From NCBI RefSeq assembly GCF_019649055.1, contig NW_026570231.1:1736001-1800000 (forward strand): a stretch of DNA of 64,000 nt, given 5' to 3'. This DNA comes from Paramacrobiotus metropolitanus (lineage: Eukaryota > Tardigrada > Eutardigrada > Parachela > Macrobiotidae). The position numbers and the translations under genes are program-made. Below are positions 1 to 12,559 of the stretch, in pieces (positions within the stretch are counted from its first letter, which is position 1; each line of letters opens with the position of its first letter). The notes beneath the pieces are model-generated. The model searched no databases and was not told the DNA's origin. It was given only the letters and a program-made list of their open reading frames with translations.

Positions 1-365
1 TTGGATACATGCAGTGGACCATGTTTTGATTGACGATATTTTGGAATTTTTTGTTGTTTTCGTTGTTTTTGTTGTTGATTTTCGTTGCCAAGGATTTTCT
101 CGATTACGAACTGTTCGATTCAAAGAAAAAGTAGGAGTTCAATGAATTGTATTCCGTAAAATGCCTGGGAGGCTATGTTATCCAGAAAGAATTGGACTTG
201 TATTGAACGAGCGATGTTCTGATACTTCGGGGATGTTGCAAGATTACAGACCGTAGTTTCGAACAGCCAACCCAGGCATTAAATGTTTTGAACAGCCAAC
301 AAATCCTAGTGCAGTTACGCTTGGATAACAAGTGCATCACTTGGACGAAAATGCTATTGGGATCA

Positions 366-1294
366 TGCCGTGGTCGGGCTATGTCAGCCGTCACAATCAG
401 AGCAACAAAGCCTTTAAATGGTTAGCTTACATTGAGCAATGGTTGGGAAACAAAATTCAACAAACATGCAGATCTGCAGGATGAGAGAAATGATGCAGAA
501 TTTCCCTGTCGATGGATGGGACGGTGTTAACGGAATTGTTTACCAGTTTCATGGGTGCTTTTGGCATGCTTGTGCAAAGCTTTTTCCTGATCCAACAAAA
601 ATGAGCACAGTTCGTATGAAGACTTTTTGAGAAATTCGGGGCTAAAACCAAAGAGTGGACGTAGCCATACGCTCTGATCCCGGCGTGCGTGCTCTCGTTG
701 CAAAATACGAATGTGAATTCGAGTCGGAAATGAAATCCAGACTTAATCAGTCTTTGAAGTTTTGCCCGCGGTTGAACGTGTGTTGAAGCCTTGTTAGCGG
801 ACGAATAGAGGTTTTCTCTCTGTACGAGTCCATTGAAATTCCAAATCGAGGAAAGACTTACGATGTCATTTCCCTGAACCCATCCGTTTTGGTTTTTGGA
901 GAGTTTCGCTTGGACGTCCAGAAATACTGCTCCACATTTTTGGCTATGACATTTCAAAATATTTCGGTGTCATACACCGCTGTCTGCTTCCCCGGACCGT
1001 TTTTTTATTCCCACATTGCCTCTGCGTTTACTTGACGGGCGTATTGTATATACATTACGCCGCCAGTGTTCAGTGGACATTATTATTGCAATTCCTTGCT
1101 TCCACTCCGGGACGGAACGAATGTTTGAAGGAGCCTGGACAACACCGATGCTTATTCAAACAGTTGCCGATGGCTATAAAATAGTCGAAATGTTCGAAAT
1201 TCATCATTTTGAAAGAACCAGCAAACATGATCCTGCAACAAAAGATGGTGGAATCTTTGCCAAATTCATTTTGTCCCCATTTCGGAAGTAGATT
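366..1294 (+). pseudogene. Decayed protein-primed DNA polymerase B fragment
   Basis: Conceptual translations in several frames match the middle of Polinton/adintovirus-type DNA polymerase B. Around 440-600 the protein reads VYQFHGCFWHAC, the counterpart of the HGC-x-HGC region of the main polymerase at 19.4 kb. Around 690-900 there is a stretch like the segment before motif A (ECEFESEMKSR, then GKTYDVISLNPSV). Around 1016-1290 the pre-palm segment appears, ending EMFEIHHFE...GGIFAKF. Frames change several times and stops occur, so no protein can be made. It is far more diverged from the 17.8-21.9 kb polymerase than a duplicate of that copy would be, so it is probably a relict of a separate insertion. 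No capsid or integrase genes were seen next to it. Confidence 0.7.
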
Positions 1295-1299
1295 ATCAA

Positions 1300-4200
1300 C
1301 AGTGGATTTCCAGTTACAACCAAACGAGCGGCGAAGAAAACCGAAATTTTATAAGAAGTGTTCTATCGAAGAGGCCGACGTAAGAAAAAAGGTCGTATGA
1401 CGTTAATTGAAAACTGGTAAAATAATTGCAGCAGAGTGTAAACAGTCCGCGCGTGTGTGCATAAAAATATAGGAAATCATTTATAAATATTCCCAAAGGG
1501 CTGTGGCAAGTTACTTCAGCTTCCACCATCGCAGGAATTTGCCTTTATTTTTGGCGAGCGCGAAATCTGGAGAAAAATTTAGCGCTTTTACTTAAAAAAT
1601 TCAAATCTCAAATTCCAAATTCAAGCTTAGGGTCTCCCAAATGCAGCAAATGCGTTGAATATACTGAAGATACTGAAGGGATATACCTAATTTTGTTCAG
1701 ATTATGATTTAAGGTCTATGAGTTCTAACTGCCTTAAGCCAGAGCCTTCAGATCAAGAAAGGCGAACATAAATGGTAATATGATGTTAAAGATAGGCTGC
1801 ATTCAATTGCTTTCGCCATTTCCCGTGCACGATGATTTTCCAAGCAAACGAGCCGAGTGAAATATCTAAGGCGACCGGACTGCAGCTCAGCAAAGTTTGC
1901 ACCTTGTCATATATATTGATACGATTTCGTTAGAAGGTATATTCGGCAGGCATTCTGTTCGTCAGGGTCGTCCTGTTTGGGGGTTTCTTTAGCTTTCATC
2001 CCATTTATTTTTCGCTCCACGGTCATGGTTTACACTTACAGCTCCTGTCTGGTTCTAAGTTCTTTTATATGTGTTTGTCGAAGCCTATCATTTGTGACGA
2101 TGATCAGCGAAGCGTCTAGTCGGTATAGCTCAGCAGGTCCCCGTTCTGTTTCACATCGAGCTCGATAGGAATGCTAAACGATAATACCAGTCCGGGTACC
2201 TGCAGACCATTCTGTCAGCACGATTCGCAGAATGACTCTTATGCAAGCACCGTGCAGTTACCAAATGTGGATTTGAATTCGGCAAGAGGGAATTCAAATT
2301 CGGTGGTTTCTCAGAGTCGACGTCTCAGCTTCTAGGGGCACACGCGAGATCGGGTGTACGTAGAGCCTCACAACCGCGAGTTTCCGGCATCACTTTTAAG
2401 CCCGATCGCCCGTTTCTAATAATGGCGTTGGAAAACAGTTAGGGACAATGCCACCTTGTAGGGGATGGGAGGTAAACATTAATTGATTAATGCAGAGAAT
2501 TCCGAAACTGAATTTTTACAAAACAACAAATACTGATTACGCTGCTATTTTTGATAGTGTCAGCCACACTGGCCAAAGCGGTCTAAGGTCAATCAGCACC
2601 ACCTGAAACACGGACATTTTGCCGTAAGCCGGCGCAAGTGTGCGTGTACTGGAAATTGAAACGCTGGTCTGCCGGGCGGTGGAGAAACAGTTTGCGGAGC
2701 CCAGTACCAGAATACAAAGCGCAGCCGGCAGAAAAATTTATGTATCCGTTAGCGCTTATTATACAGGTTTCTACCTAAGGTATTTCGGATCAGAACACAA
2801 TCGTGCCGCAACAGGAAAAGATCGAAGCACAGAGGATTTGCGTGAACAAAACAGCTTGATCATGGCAAAGCGTCTCTGCAGCTGATCCCATAGGCTCTGT
2901 CTCGTAAAGTGTGATCTTCGAACCGTTTTTGATAGCGTAGCGGGTCTGGCTCTCGAATTAATCATACTGCGATGAAGTACCCTTCGATTATATCAAGAAA
3001 AGCTAACTATGCTGAAGAAATGACGCGAATGTAAAAGTGTCAAAGTTACCCCTTGAAGTTTGAGTGCAAGACATTGAAAGCCCTGGAATTTCTTTTGAAA
3101 AATGAGACAACATAGAGCATCCGTATTGTCAACGCATGCGTATGAGCCCGAGAAATGGAATAACTTCTGTGAATCAAGCAGTTAGGAACGGACATTTTAT
3201 CGCTTTGTTTCACGATTTTGCGACCAGTTTGTCGATCGGCGGCATTGATTGTCGGTTGCAGGTAGAGTTGAAAAATATTTCGCCATAAATGCGCAGTCTT
3301 TGGCTACAACAGACCAGTATTTTACTTCAAGCACGTTTTTGTACGCTGTGCAACATTCGCTAAAGACGATCTTTGCAGCAATCGTTTTGTGTCTTTATGA
3401 GAGGAATAATGAGGAAGGAAACTCCTAGTACGCAAATATCGATGTCAGCTTTTCCCGCATATCGCTGACTGAGCTGTCGAAAAATTGGGGATAATGAGCG
3501 CTCTCGTTGGCGAAAATTTAGCAAAAATGGGTGACAACTGTAGAACAACGATCCGCTGCCGACTGTGCGAGAATTAACTTTATTAGTCGCAGACTGACGC
3601 AGTCATTCCTCATGCAGGGCGCCAATGTCATGATATTCAAGCATACCGCCTTCTCCATACAGCACACAGCCTGAAAACATAGGCAGCACGTCGCCGAAGG
3701 ACATGTGAACAACGACAAATACGTTCAACGATTTTCCTGGCTTAAGTGACATCTGATTTCTGATGCAGCAGGACTTTTGTCCAACAAACGAAATTCAATG
3801 CGCGCATACAGAATTCATGTGGTGGCAGCGATGAGAAAAAACTGAGAGTGTCAATTACCTTATCAATTATGGTCAAAGTTGTGTGCATAGATATAAATCG
3901 CTTCCCTATGATAGCAAATCTGTTCAATTTTCTACTCTTCGTTCTGTTTAATTTTATTCCGGCATTAGATCCAAAACAGTTGCATTTTTTTTATTTATTC
4001 GATTTATTCCGTCTAACAATCAAATGTCATGAACAAATTCAGACAGAAAATGTCGTCCAAATTTGGTTTCCATACTAAACTTATTCGTTTCTGTTTTTTT
4101 GGTTCCTACATTTGCCTGCCTGTACTCTTAAACGGGATGTTTAAAAAAAACTTTTTTCGAGCGAAATGTTTTTTTTATATTGGAAAGCGAATTAGGAACG

Positions 4201-4750
4201 TCATACATCGCTTCTTGTCCCGGTTGCACAAATTTTGTGTTGAGACCACGCAAAGGTCGGGAGAAGGTATTCTCCCAGAATCGGTATCAGTGCCAACTGC
4301 TTTATCCACGATCGCCTCTAGTGGACCAGATTCCCTGAAACTGCACCGCATGTACAACTTGGTCATTTCAGTAACTTTATGAAGCATAAGGGTGCTTCCG
4401 GTGTTGAATGCTTTTTTTTCAGGAGTGGCAAGTAAAAGAAATCCTCGAGGTCCGCTGTGCGAAGTGTTGCTGTTATGTGCGCGAAAACTCCCGTTACTGT
4501 TTTCACACCCCGTTTATTATAGGCACACTTTTTAATTTAATATTTGTATATATAACAGATTTTGTATTCTCAAATAGTAATCCAGCTTTATTTGGATAAT
4601 TCGGATAATAGCACAGCAATTTTTTCTGGCGCCGAGTTAAGTACATCAGGCTTTCCAGCCTGTAATAGGATTGTTAGGCAAATCAGCCAGCCTAAAACGA
4701 ATTAGTATCGCGTCTTCTACTGTGACCACAAGGTCATCTTTCGCGGTAGT
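1300..4750. other. Long stretch with no gene recognised
   Basis: No reading frame here has recognisable motifs or consistent coding structure. Short open frames (for example 2640-2885 on + and 3518-3718 on -) look accidental. No tRNA, obvious repeat array or transposon end was identified. Confidence 0.4.
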
Positions 4751-4758
4751 TAGCTCAT

Positions 4759-5980
4759 TCACTGCCTTCCTCCCAAGCCGTTTAGGACACCGTGTGATTT
4801 TCTCAGCCTGTAACACTTCGGCCAACCATTCCCTTTGACTGAGGCTTTCGCGAATACAGTGCTCGCCGGCGATACTCCAGAGATCAGTTCAGCAATGTAG
4901 GAACACACCATCGGGCCGCACTGATTGGACCCCGGCAACTGAAGCTGGACAATCGGTAACCGGATTCTGTTCGCCATCGTACAGCATGGACACTTGCAGT
5001 TGGACGTGCGGCGACAGCGGAGCATTCTTACTGTTGTACAAGCGAACTGTGTTCTCGGATGGGCTTTTGTGCGACATGCTTTAAATGCCTGGAAAAAAAG
5101 CATCCAGGTTTTCACCATTCTCAGAAGACATTAGCCAACAGTGCCGCCGGCCTTCCTCTTCCATGTCGGTCCTGCACGACAACGGCGTACAAGCAATAAT
5201 TCTCGGCGTTGATTTTGTAAGTTCCGTCGATAAAGCACAAAGATGGACTGTCGCGGAAATTCTTCTGCATTTCAGATGTAGTCATAGTGATATTGTTGAC
5301 CTTTCCAATGTCAGAGAGGACCACATTCACGAAAAATTCGGATCTTTCACACGTATTTCGTTTAAAACGTGATTAACCATTCCCTCTTCCGTACGGCCAC
5401 CACGGTCCACTTTTTCCGCTTTGTTGCAGACATTTTGTATGTCTTGGGCTGTTACAGCTTTGCCGGTCTATTTTGCAATTTGACGTTGAATTGCCCGTGC
5501 AGCGATGACTGATTTCTGCATTTGCACTACCTTCTCGGCCTGAACATGGCTTAGGCGACGATTTTCCCATAGATTTTTCCATCTGTCTGCTGTTAATGGA
5601 TAGTTATGGCCCATTTCTCGTTCCAGTATCCGTAGGACGTGGCCGCGAATGCTGGCTGTAAGCCTGACGCGAGCTGGGCACTGGTTTCGTCGGCTATGAG
5701 TAAATGTCCGAGCGCCAACGCCCTTCTTCCGTATTCTTTGTGGCGCACGCATTCGTAAAAAATCTTTCTGTACTTAAGGGACGGCTCCAGAGCTTCTCCG
5801 TTCTTGAGCTTTTCGGACCGTCTGGAACGTCGCTTCCTGATACGTCTTAAAGTCTTTCTCGAATTCTTCAAATGAAGGGTATTCATCCTTCAGGTCAGCG
5901 ACATTGTCGAGTGAGGGGAATACTGAATCAGTTAAGGCTTCCGATGGCCCCGACGCCTGAGGGCTGCTTGAAACCGCCAT
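4759..5980 (-). pseudogene. MULE-type (ZSWIM1/3-like) transposase, broken
   Basis: The minus strand carries successive open pieces in shifting frames. The N-terminal piece (from 5980) has a segment rich in F, E and K, beginning PSFEEFEKDFKTYQE. This resembles the lead-in of SWIM-domain proteins related to Mutator-like transposases. A later piece (5330-5121) contains LCFIDGTYKINAENYCLYAV followed by a G-rich GRGRPAALL segment. That is the pattern around the first catalytic Asp of MULE transposases. Several frameshifts separate the pieces, and no SWIM CxC..CxH motif could be located. The family call rests on these two segments only. No terminal inverted repeats were found. Confidence 0.5.
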
Positions 5981-6171
5981 AATATGGTATTCGCCGGTAT
6001 TGAGAACAAAATATATATATGTATTATTTATTTATAACCCTATCACACTGACCTTTTGTTCAAAGTATGTTTTTATGGTCATAGCAACTGTATAAAATGA
6101 TAAATTAAATATTTGGAATATGTGAATTATATTCCTTTCACATAATATTATTATAACTTTTAATTCAAAAA

Positions 6172-6245
6172 GGGTGCCTATAATAAACGGGGTGTAAAAA
6201 GGGGTGCCTATAATAAACGGGGGTTTTAGGGGGTGCCTATAAGAG
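6172..6245. repeat. Three imperfect repeats of GGGTGCCTATAA
   Basis: The phrase GGGTGCCTATAATAAACGGG appears at about 6172 and 6201. A third, shorter copy (GGGTGCCTATAAGAG) lies at about 6231. It sits just upstream of the transposase relict and could be part of its terminal region, but no inverted partner was seen. Confidence 0.6.
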
Positions 6246-6249
6246 TACC

Positions 6250-9200
6250 CTTATTTTATACTGATGTATGGTGGATGACTAACATTGCGGTTCACCGCAA
6301 TTGCCTCTGGCCATTCAGTGCTTCTGTGTTTGTTGTTCCGATGATTTGCAAAATCCAGGTGTTGTCGGACGCAGTAACGTTGATGAATACTACGTCAGTT
6401 AATTCTGCAGTTAACCGCGTAGCAATGATTAGTTAAACAAAACGAATGAAAGCAAACCGTTTTCCGTTACTGATGTGGATTAAGCCGCTGTGAAGCGGAC
6501 ACAATATTAGCTATATAATTTTGAAACAATGAGCTTGTTTATTTGGTAAAATGTCGGACAAACGAACAGAGAATCTGCTTTACAAGGCAGGTAAAAAAAC
6601 GTTTCTAGTAAAAGACTGTACTATTAGATATAAATGTTGAAAGAAAACTAGACACGTGATTGACACGTTAACACTATCTTACTTTCTCCCGCACTTACCA
6701 ACAAATTTCGCCCAAACAATCCACGTACAAGGAAAGACCAGTTGGGCACTTCCGCTTAAAACTACCATTATCCGATATTTCAGCTCGAAATGCGATTGTC
6801 AAGTGATAAAATGCGGTCAGACCCTTTATACCGCATGCTCGTGACGAATTCGCAATTTATTCGGCATTCAAATCTTAGCCAGATTCCGTGGTGGTGTGAT
6901 CCCAGCAAACGACTGTTAGATGCTTTAAGTAAACTGCGAGTGCTTGCCGGATAGTTTTGTGAGGAGGAGTGGTTCCTCCTCACACCCGCGCTCCTGTTAG
7001 GTTGTTTTGCTATCTTTTGCTGCTGTGTTTGTCCTTATACTAGAACTTCAATCTAGCAGATTCTCAGTTGCTAGATTTAGTCGTCTGAGCTGTTTGCTTT
7101 TTTCTTTTGCCCCGCAACATTCTGCTGCGGTGGCCATGATGTGTTGTATGTGTGAGAGGTAAAAGGTGTGGAGTGCGTTGGCGTACAGTAGTTTCCGTTC
7201 ACCAAGGGGTCAGCTAGCAGCTCCTCCCCTGTTAGACTTAAGCACGAAATTGTTTACGCGTGCTTCGGTAAACCTCTTACTTAGCATCCCTTTGGATTCT
7301 ATACTATATTACGGCAGCCGGCTAATTAAAAATGCAGCATTGCATCCGCATAGCATAGTTGAAGATGCAGCATAGCATCTGCACGTGCAGATGTTTCGCC
7401 GACCAATAGAAATATTCGAAAATCAGTTGAATCAGGTGCAGATGACAACCGTGTAGTTGCCGAACGAGGGCTGATGCTCGTGCTGCGTTTTCAACCAGCG
7501 GGCTGCCGGAATAAAGTACTGAAGTCAAACGGATGCCGGAATAAGAGGTTTGTCGAAGTATACCAGGCGTACTAACCTGCACAAGTGCCCTCACAATTTA
7601 CATACACTGGAGCCCCAGTGCCATACCGATAAATCCAGAAATTTCCAAACATTTGACGGCGTGGTGCTGACTTAGCAGTATTTTCGGTAATTGGTGCCAC
7701 ATCACCTACTGTGCTAGTACAGTGCAATCGGAAAAATTTCCAACGCTGGAGTTTGCGCGCGTTGTACGAGCGCGTTCACGATTCACAATTATTATACAGT
7801 GTCGTGCCTTTTCACTGTACAAGATCTTTCCGAGGGCCTGGCGCCAGACTGCCGGCATAGTTAAACTGCAATTCACTAGATGCAGCTCCTCCGCTACCCG
7901 GTGCAATAGTTAATTTTATTAACAATGCTTTCTGCATAGCACAGAAACTTGGAGATGCACTGTACCGGCGCCCTGCACTCGAAGAAAATTTCAGCGGTGC
8001 AATGCCCCACCCCCATTGCTCCGAATACTGGGAGAAATAACTAACTGCACCGGTAATGCGGTAGTTATAATTTACTATAGGCCGGGACTTTGCGCTAGGG
8101 GCAAAATACACCTTTAGTGGGACTAAAATGACTTTCCCCTTTCAGTACGCGAATTCTGAGCCGTTGTAAGACAGGTCATGAACTATACGCTCATCACTTT
8201 TTTGATGAAAAATTATCAGGACTTACCTTGCGGCATTCCCTAGCAAAATGGAAACATATAAAAAACTAATGTGGAACACTCGATCTTACCAGCTTCCACC
8301 CCATTCGATCCATCACACATGCAGAGAAAATCAAAAACTGGAAAAGCGATTCACAAAAACAAAAACAGGAAACCAATGATACAGGAACATTCCACGGTAT
8401 TTCCCTGGATTAGAAAAATTAGTGCAAATATCTCGAGTCCCAGAATTTTCCGCCACTAATTCATATGCATATCGCTCACGCCGAATATCGCTCTTTGACA
8501 CAGCCAACTGAACCTGTGAACGCGGATACGATGTGTTTGCGCTAAGACTGAAAATTGTGCCTTTATCGACCAGACTGCATCCGCATTCAATTGACAACGG
8601 CACAGTCGCTAATGAGATGTGATTTCTACTCTATTGTGTCATTTGAGATGAGACGCTTCGCAAGTATTACCGTGGCTGTGAAAGAGTCCAGGACAGAAGC
8701 CCAGACTACAGGACTCTGTGGAGTGTAGAACGTGACGTTTTAGGGAAGAAGTGCGCAACGCACGATATCCAGTCTACGTTATACACTTTATTAGCGTTCT
8801 CGATCAAGGAGCAAAACACACCGACGTTCAGACTGCTCAGAGAGCTTGGTAATACACAATGTAACACACAAAGTGAACACAATGAACGGCAGTAGCCGAC
8901 CAATCAGAGAAGCGCTGCGTAACAGACGGCAATTCCCCACGGAGTAGTGCAACGAAGCACTCCCCTAGCTCCAGTAGCGTCACGAAGGTGAACGCAGGGG
9001 AGCCATCACCTCACATGCCTCTGGGTGGGAGGCCGAGCTCCGCCGAGGCTCAGTCCATTCCGTCCGATTCCGATCAGTGGTCTGTGCGCGCTCTCGTAAA
9101 AAAATATCAGATTCTCTCTATTCCTTCTTATCACATAATTCCAAATGCACAATGTGAATCAAAGAGATCTGTAGAAAAATACTATTCCATATCAGCATAA

Positions 9201-10770
9201 AACAGATCAGCAGTTAAAAACAGATCAATAAAAGCAGTTAATCAAACATGTAGACTAGGATCCTCCATTGACTCGCATAGGTCACTGGTCCTGTCCGCCG
9301 TTTTCCACATCTCTTGGGCCCATTCCGCTCCATCTTAAGCAACTTCGCTCCGCTTGAGCATCATGCGCATCTTCGTGCGCATTTCATCACATCAGCTTTT
9401 TAGGAATAAGGTGCGTATCAAATGTACGTCTCAGGAATACTGCTTCAGCTTTGGAATAGATGCGTATCAATTGTACGACTTCATAATGAGATCCGGTTAA
9501 ATCATGGAGGGACATCATATAGACAAGCGAAGTTCGCTTTCCTCCCTGGTGAGATCATTTTTCTCGATGAGATGATGGATGCGCGACATCATCGGTTTCA
9601 TTCAGCATAAGTCATGGAGGAACGTAGCAATTTTACATCAACTTTCAGTCCGGAATACACCGCGAGCCGGAACAAGCTTTTGAAAAAGCTCATGCATTCC
9701 ACAACAAAATGCCTCGGTATTTTTTCTCAAAGGTGTTCATTGCACGCATCACTCAGTCTCGCATTTCGCTAGTAAGCAGTTTTGCTTGCAATTCGGTAAA
9801 TTGATTATATTGTTGCACTGTCTTTGAAGCCCGAAATTTCTTCAAATTGCCGCAAAAGCTACCCAAACCCTCATAATATTCTGACAGCTCTTCTGGAAGG
9901 CAGCAAGGGGAATTTATGCTTTAATTTTTATGAAAAATGCGTATGAATAATAACACAATAATCAAGTAACAATAATCAAATCAAATAGTACATTTACATC
10001 CTATCGGCCAACGTCACACTTTTTGAAATATATCAGAGGTTGCTTTCTTGTGGTCGAACGTCCTTAACGCTTCCCAAAGAAACATTGCCCGTTATCTGGA
10101 GGAGTGGAGCGTTCGAATCGTGTACACGTCCGCTTAAGCCGCTTAAGCAAGTACTGATCCAATAGGGTTGAAGCCTCGACTAGGTGTTAATCCTTGGTCC
10201 CCGCATACAAAACTAAACTCGACAATCCAAACAAATTTCGCGTTGCTCAACATATATACGGATGTATTCTTATATCTTTCATTTCGAAATACGTAAAGAA
10301 CTTCTCCATCCAGGTGTAGTCATCAGCATAGTCACGGTGACTACTAACAATGTTTTGTGAGCATTGTGCAGGTAGGTATATTACTTAAGATCAAGTAGCC
10401 TCTTGGTTACTCCCAGGTTTTGTGCCCCCGGTGTGTGCGCCGCGTCGTATGCAACAAGCGCGGCTGCTGTGTTAGATCAGAGGACCAGTCCAAGCAACAG
10501 TTCTTTTCTCCTTCCTTGTATTTGTGGACATATTATGTTAACACAGCCCGAGTTCCATTACGCGGCGGCCTGCTAAAAACTGTCCATACAGACAACAGGA
10601 AAACTCCACATGCTGGGTTTCGCCCCTTGTAATATATTTGCTATTAAACGTTAATCCAGGCAAAACAGGTACCCCGGTTTTGTACTGAAACATGGAGTAA
10701 ACAGGCGTCAGAGAAAGGATCCTTTCGGCCCAAGCGAAAGCCAGCAGACCATAAAAATACGAACGCTCAT
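6250..10770. other. No gene recognised; scattered low-complexity sequence
   Basis: No coding region with recognisable motifs was found on either strand. The open frames present are short and overlap on both strands without domain signatures. An 18-bp perfect palindrome lies at 7376-7393. The 8.7-9.3 kb segment could be an old LTR or gene fragment, but nothing decisive was seen. Confidence 0.4.
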
Positions 10771-10777
10771 CAGTTCG

Positions 10778-11895
10778 TCAGATCGGTCTCCTGACGATGG
10801 ATGAGGAAGCCGGGGCACTGTGCCGGGGTGCATTTTCTCCACCCTGTAAGACGGCGAGATCTGCGTTGACGCACGAAGGTAAGACAGTGAAGGTGATTGG
10901 AACTTCCAGAGTTGGCTGTGGGAAGTGTATCTCCGCGCCACGCCATCCCACCACCACCGCATCTGACGCCTGGCCTCTGCGAAAAAACTTGCCTGCGCCA
11001 AGTTTTTTCTTTGGCTTTCGGTTGCGTTTTTGCTGGTCGCGGCCAGACCGTATGCGTGCTCGGTTATCACCGATGTGTTTTAGTGGCACTAAAGCAAATT
11101 CCTCCATTCCAGAGTCCGTGATTGCGTAGATTCTTTGGTAACCGTCACTTACTCCTTCTTTGAGAATGTTAGATCGAACGCGCAGAGCGTGAGGCGTGAA
11201 CGACTTGTAATCTAAGACCTGTTAGCCATAATCTCTGCCTGTAGCCAATTTATAGGCTTCCATAAAACGAGCCGTGCTGCGAGAATACATTTGTCGGGCC
11301 AGAATTTCGATCTCCATCATGTCTCGTGGTTGTTTCCCCAATACGAGATAATGTGCGTTGAGCGATATTGTTCTCATCATGGGATTTTGGAAGAAAACAT
11401 TCTGCACAGTAAGTATAGCGGATCGATTTAAGTGGTGAGTACCGCGAGTGAATTGTGACACAGTCACAACCTCTTTATTGTTGTTTTGCATCTGATCGAC
11501 AAAAATGATTAGCGAAGGCTTATTTTTATTCGTAAAACCTTGTTCAGCAATATCATCCCGCATATCCGTAATGAAAACAACGTTTTTCATTTGTTTTTTA
11601 ATTACTTTGAAGATAGGAGAATCGTAAGAATAATAAAGTGGAATCGCTTGGGAAATGGTGTGATCTTGCGGCGTTCTAGGAACTGATTAATCCAGTACAT
11701 TTTGCCGCCCTGGCTCTGACAGGTGCATATAAAACTAAACGGGTAGATTAACATGAAGGAAGCATACATCATGGTTAGCGACTTGTTAAAGATTTCTCCG
11801 CATGACAGCCGGCACTGAAAAGCGATTGTTTCTAGACTGAAAAGCGCACTTCTATTTTTTGTTACGATCGGATGGATTGTTGCTGTTTTCGGCAT
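10778..11895 (-). pseudogene. Viral genome-packaging ATPase, second broken copy
   Basis: Read on the minus strand from 11895, this matches the packaging ATPase at 16951-17776 along most of its length. Visible parts in order: the Walker A-like CQSQGGKMYW segment near 11.7 kb; a Walker B-like region (SLIIFVDQM) and the FTRGTHHLNRS / QNPMMRTISLNAHYLVL core in 11590-11222; and a C-terminal part (MEEFALVPL, then a basic tail) in 11107-10980. An in-frame TAA at 11222 separates the core from the C-terminal part. A frame change just after the Walker A segment (about 11.63 kb) is a second break, and the 5' end looks altered. It has drifted well apart from the other copy, so it probably marks another, mostly lost, related insertion. 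Confidence 0.8.
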
Positions 11896-11942
11896 CTTGT
11901 ACGTCAGCTCTCATGAAATTTGAAAAAAATTTTACATTTCAC

Positions 11943-12556
11943 TCAGCACAAAGTGCTCCTGCAATATAAATGTGCTCCTGCAATATAAATGTGCTCCTGC
12001 ACTATAATATGCTCGTACAATATAATGTGCTCCTGCAATATAAATGTGCTCCTGTAGTATAATATGCTCGTACAAGATCATGTGCTCCTGCAATATAAAT
12101 GTGCTCCTGCAGTATAATATGCTCGTACAATAGAATGTGCTCCTGCAATATAAATGTGCTCCTGCAGTATAATATGCTCGTACAACATAATGTGCTCCTG
12201 CAATATAAATGTGCTCCTGCACTATAATATGCTCGTACAATATAATGTGCTCCTGTAATATAAATGTGCTCCTGCACTATAATATGCTCGTGCAAGATCA
12301 TGTGCTCCTGCAATATAAATGTGCTCCTGCAGTATAATATGCTCGTACAATATAATGTGCTTCTGCAATATAAATGTGCTCCTGCACTATAGTATGCTCG
12401 TACAATATAATGTGCTCCTGCAATATAAATGTGCTCCTGCAGTATAATATGCTCGTACAAGATCATGTGCTCCTGCAATATATATGTGCTCCTGCACTAT
12501 AATATGCTCGTACAATATGATGTGCTCCTGTAATATAAATGTGCTCCTGTAGTATA
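11943..12556. repeat. 55-bp minisatellite, about ten to eleven copies
   Basis: The anchor GCTCGTACAA (one copy GCTCGTGCAA) occurs at 12011, 12066, 12121, 12176, 12231, 12286, 12341, 12396, 12451 and 12506, an exact 55-bp period. Each unit is built of three related 18-19-bp monomers: GCTCGTACAATATAATGT, GCTCCTGCAATATAAATGT and GCTCCTGCACTATAATAT. This is therefore a higher-order repeat. Because 55 leaves remainder 1 on division by 3 and the unit lacks minus-strand stops, long but meaningless open frames run through it. Confidence 0.95.
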
Positions 12557-12559
12557 GGG

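Noticed and set aside
2105-2180. Possible tRNA A-box (TATAGCTCAGCAGG)
   Set aside because: No matching B box or cloverleaf could be formed downstream.
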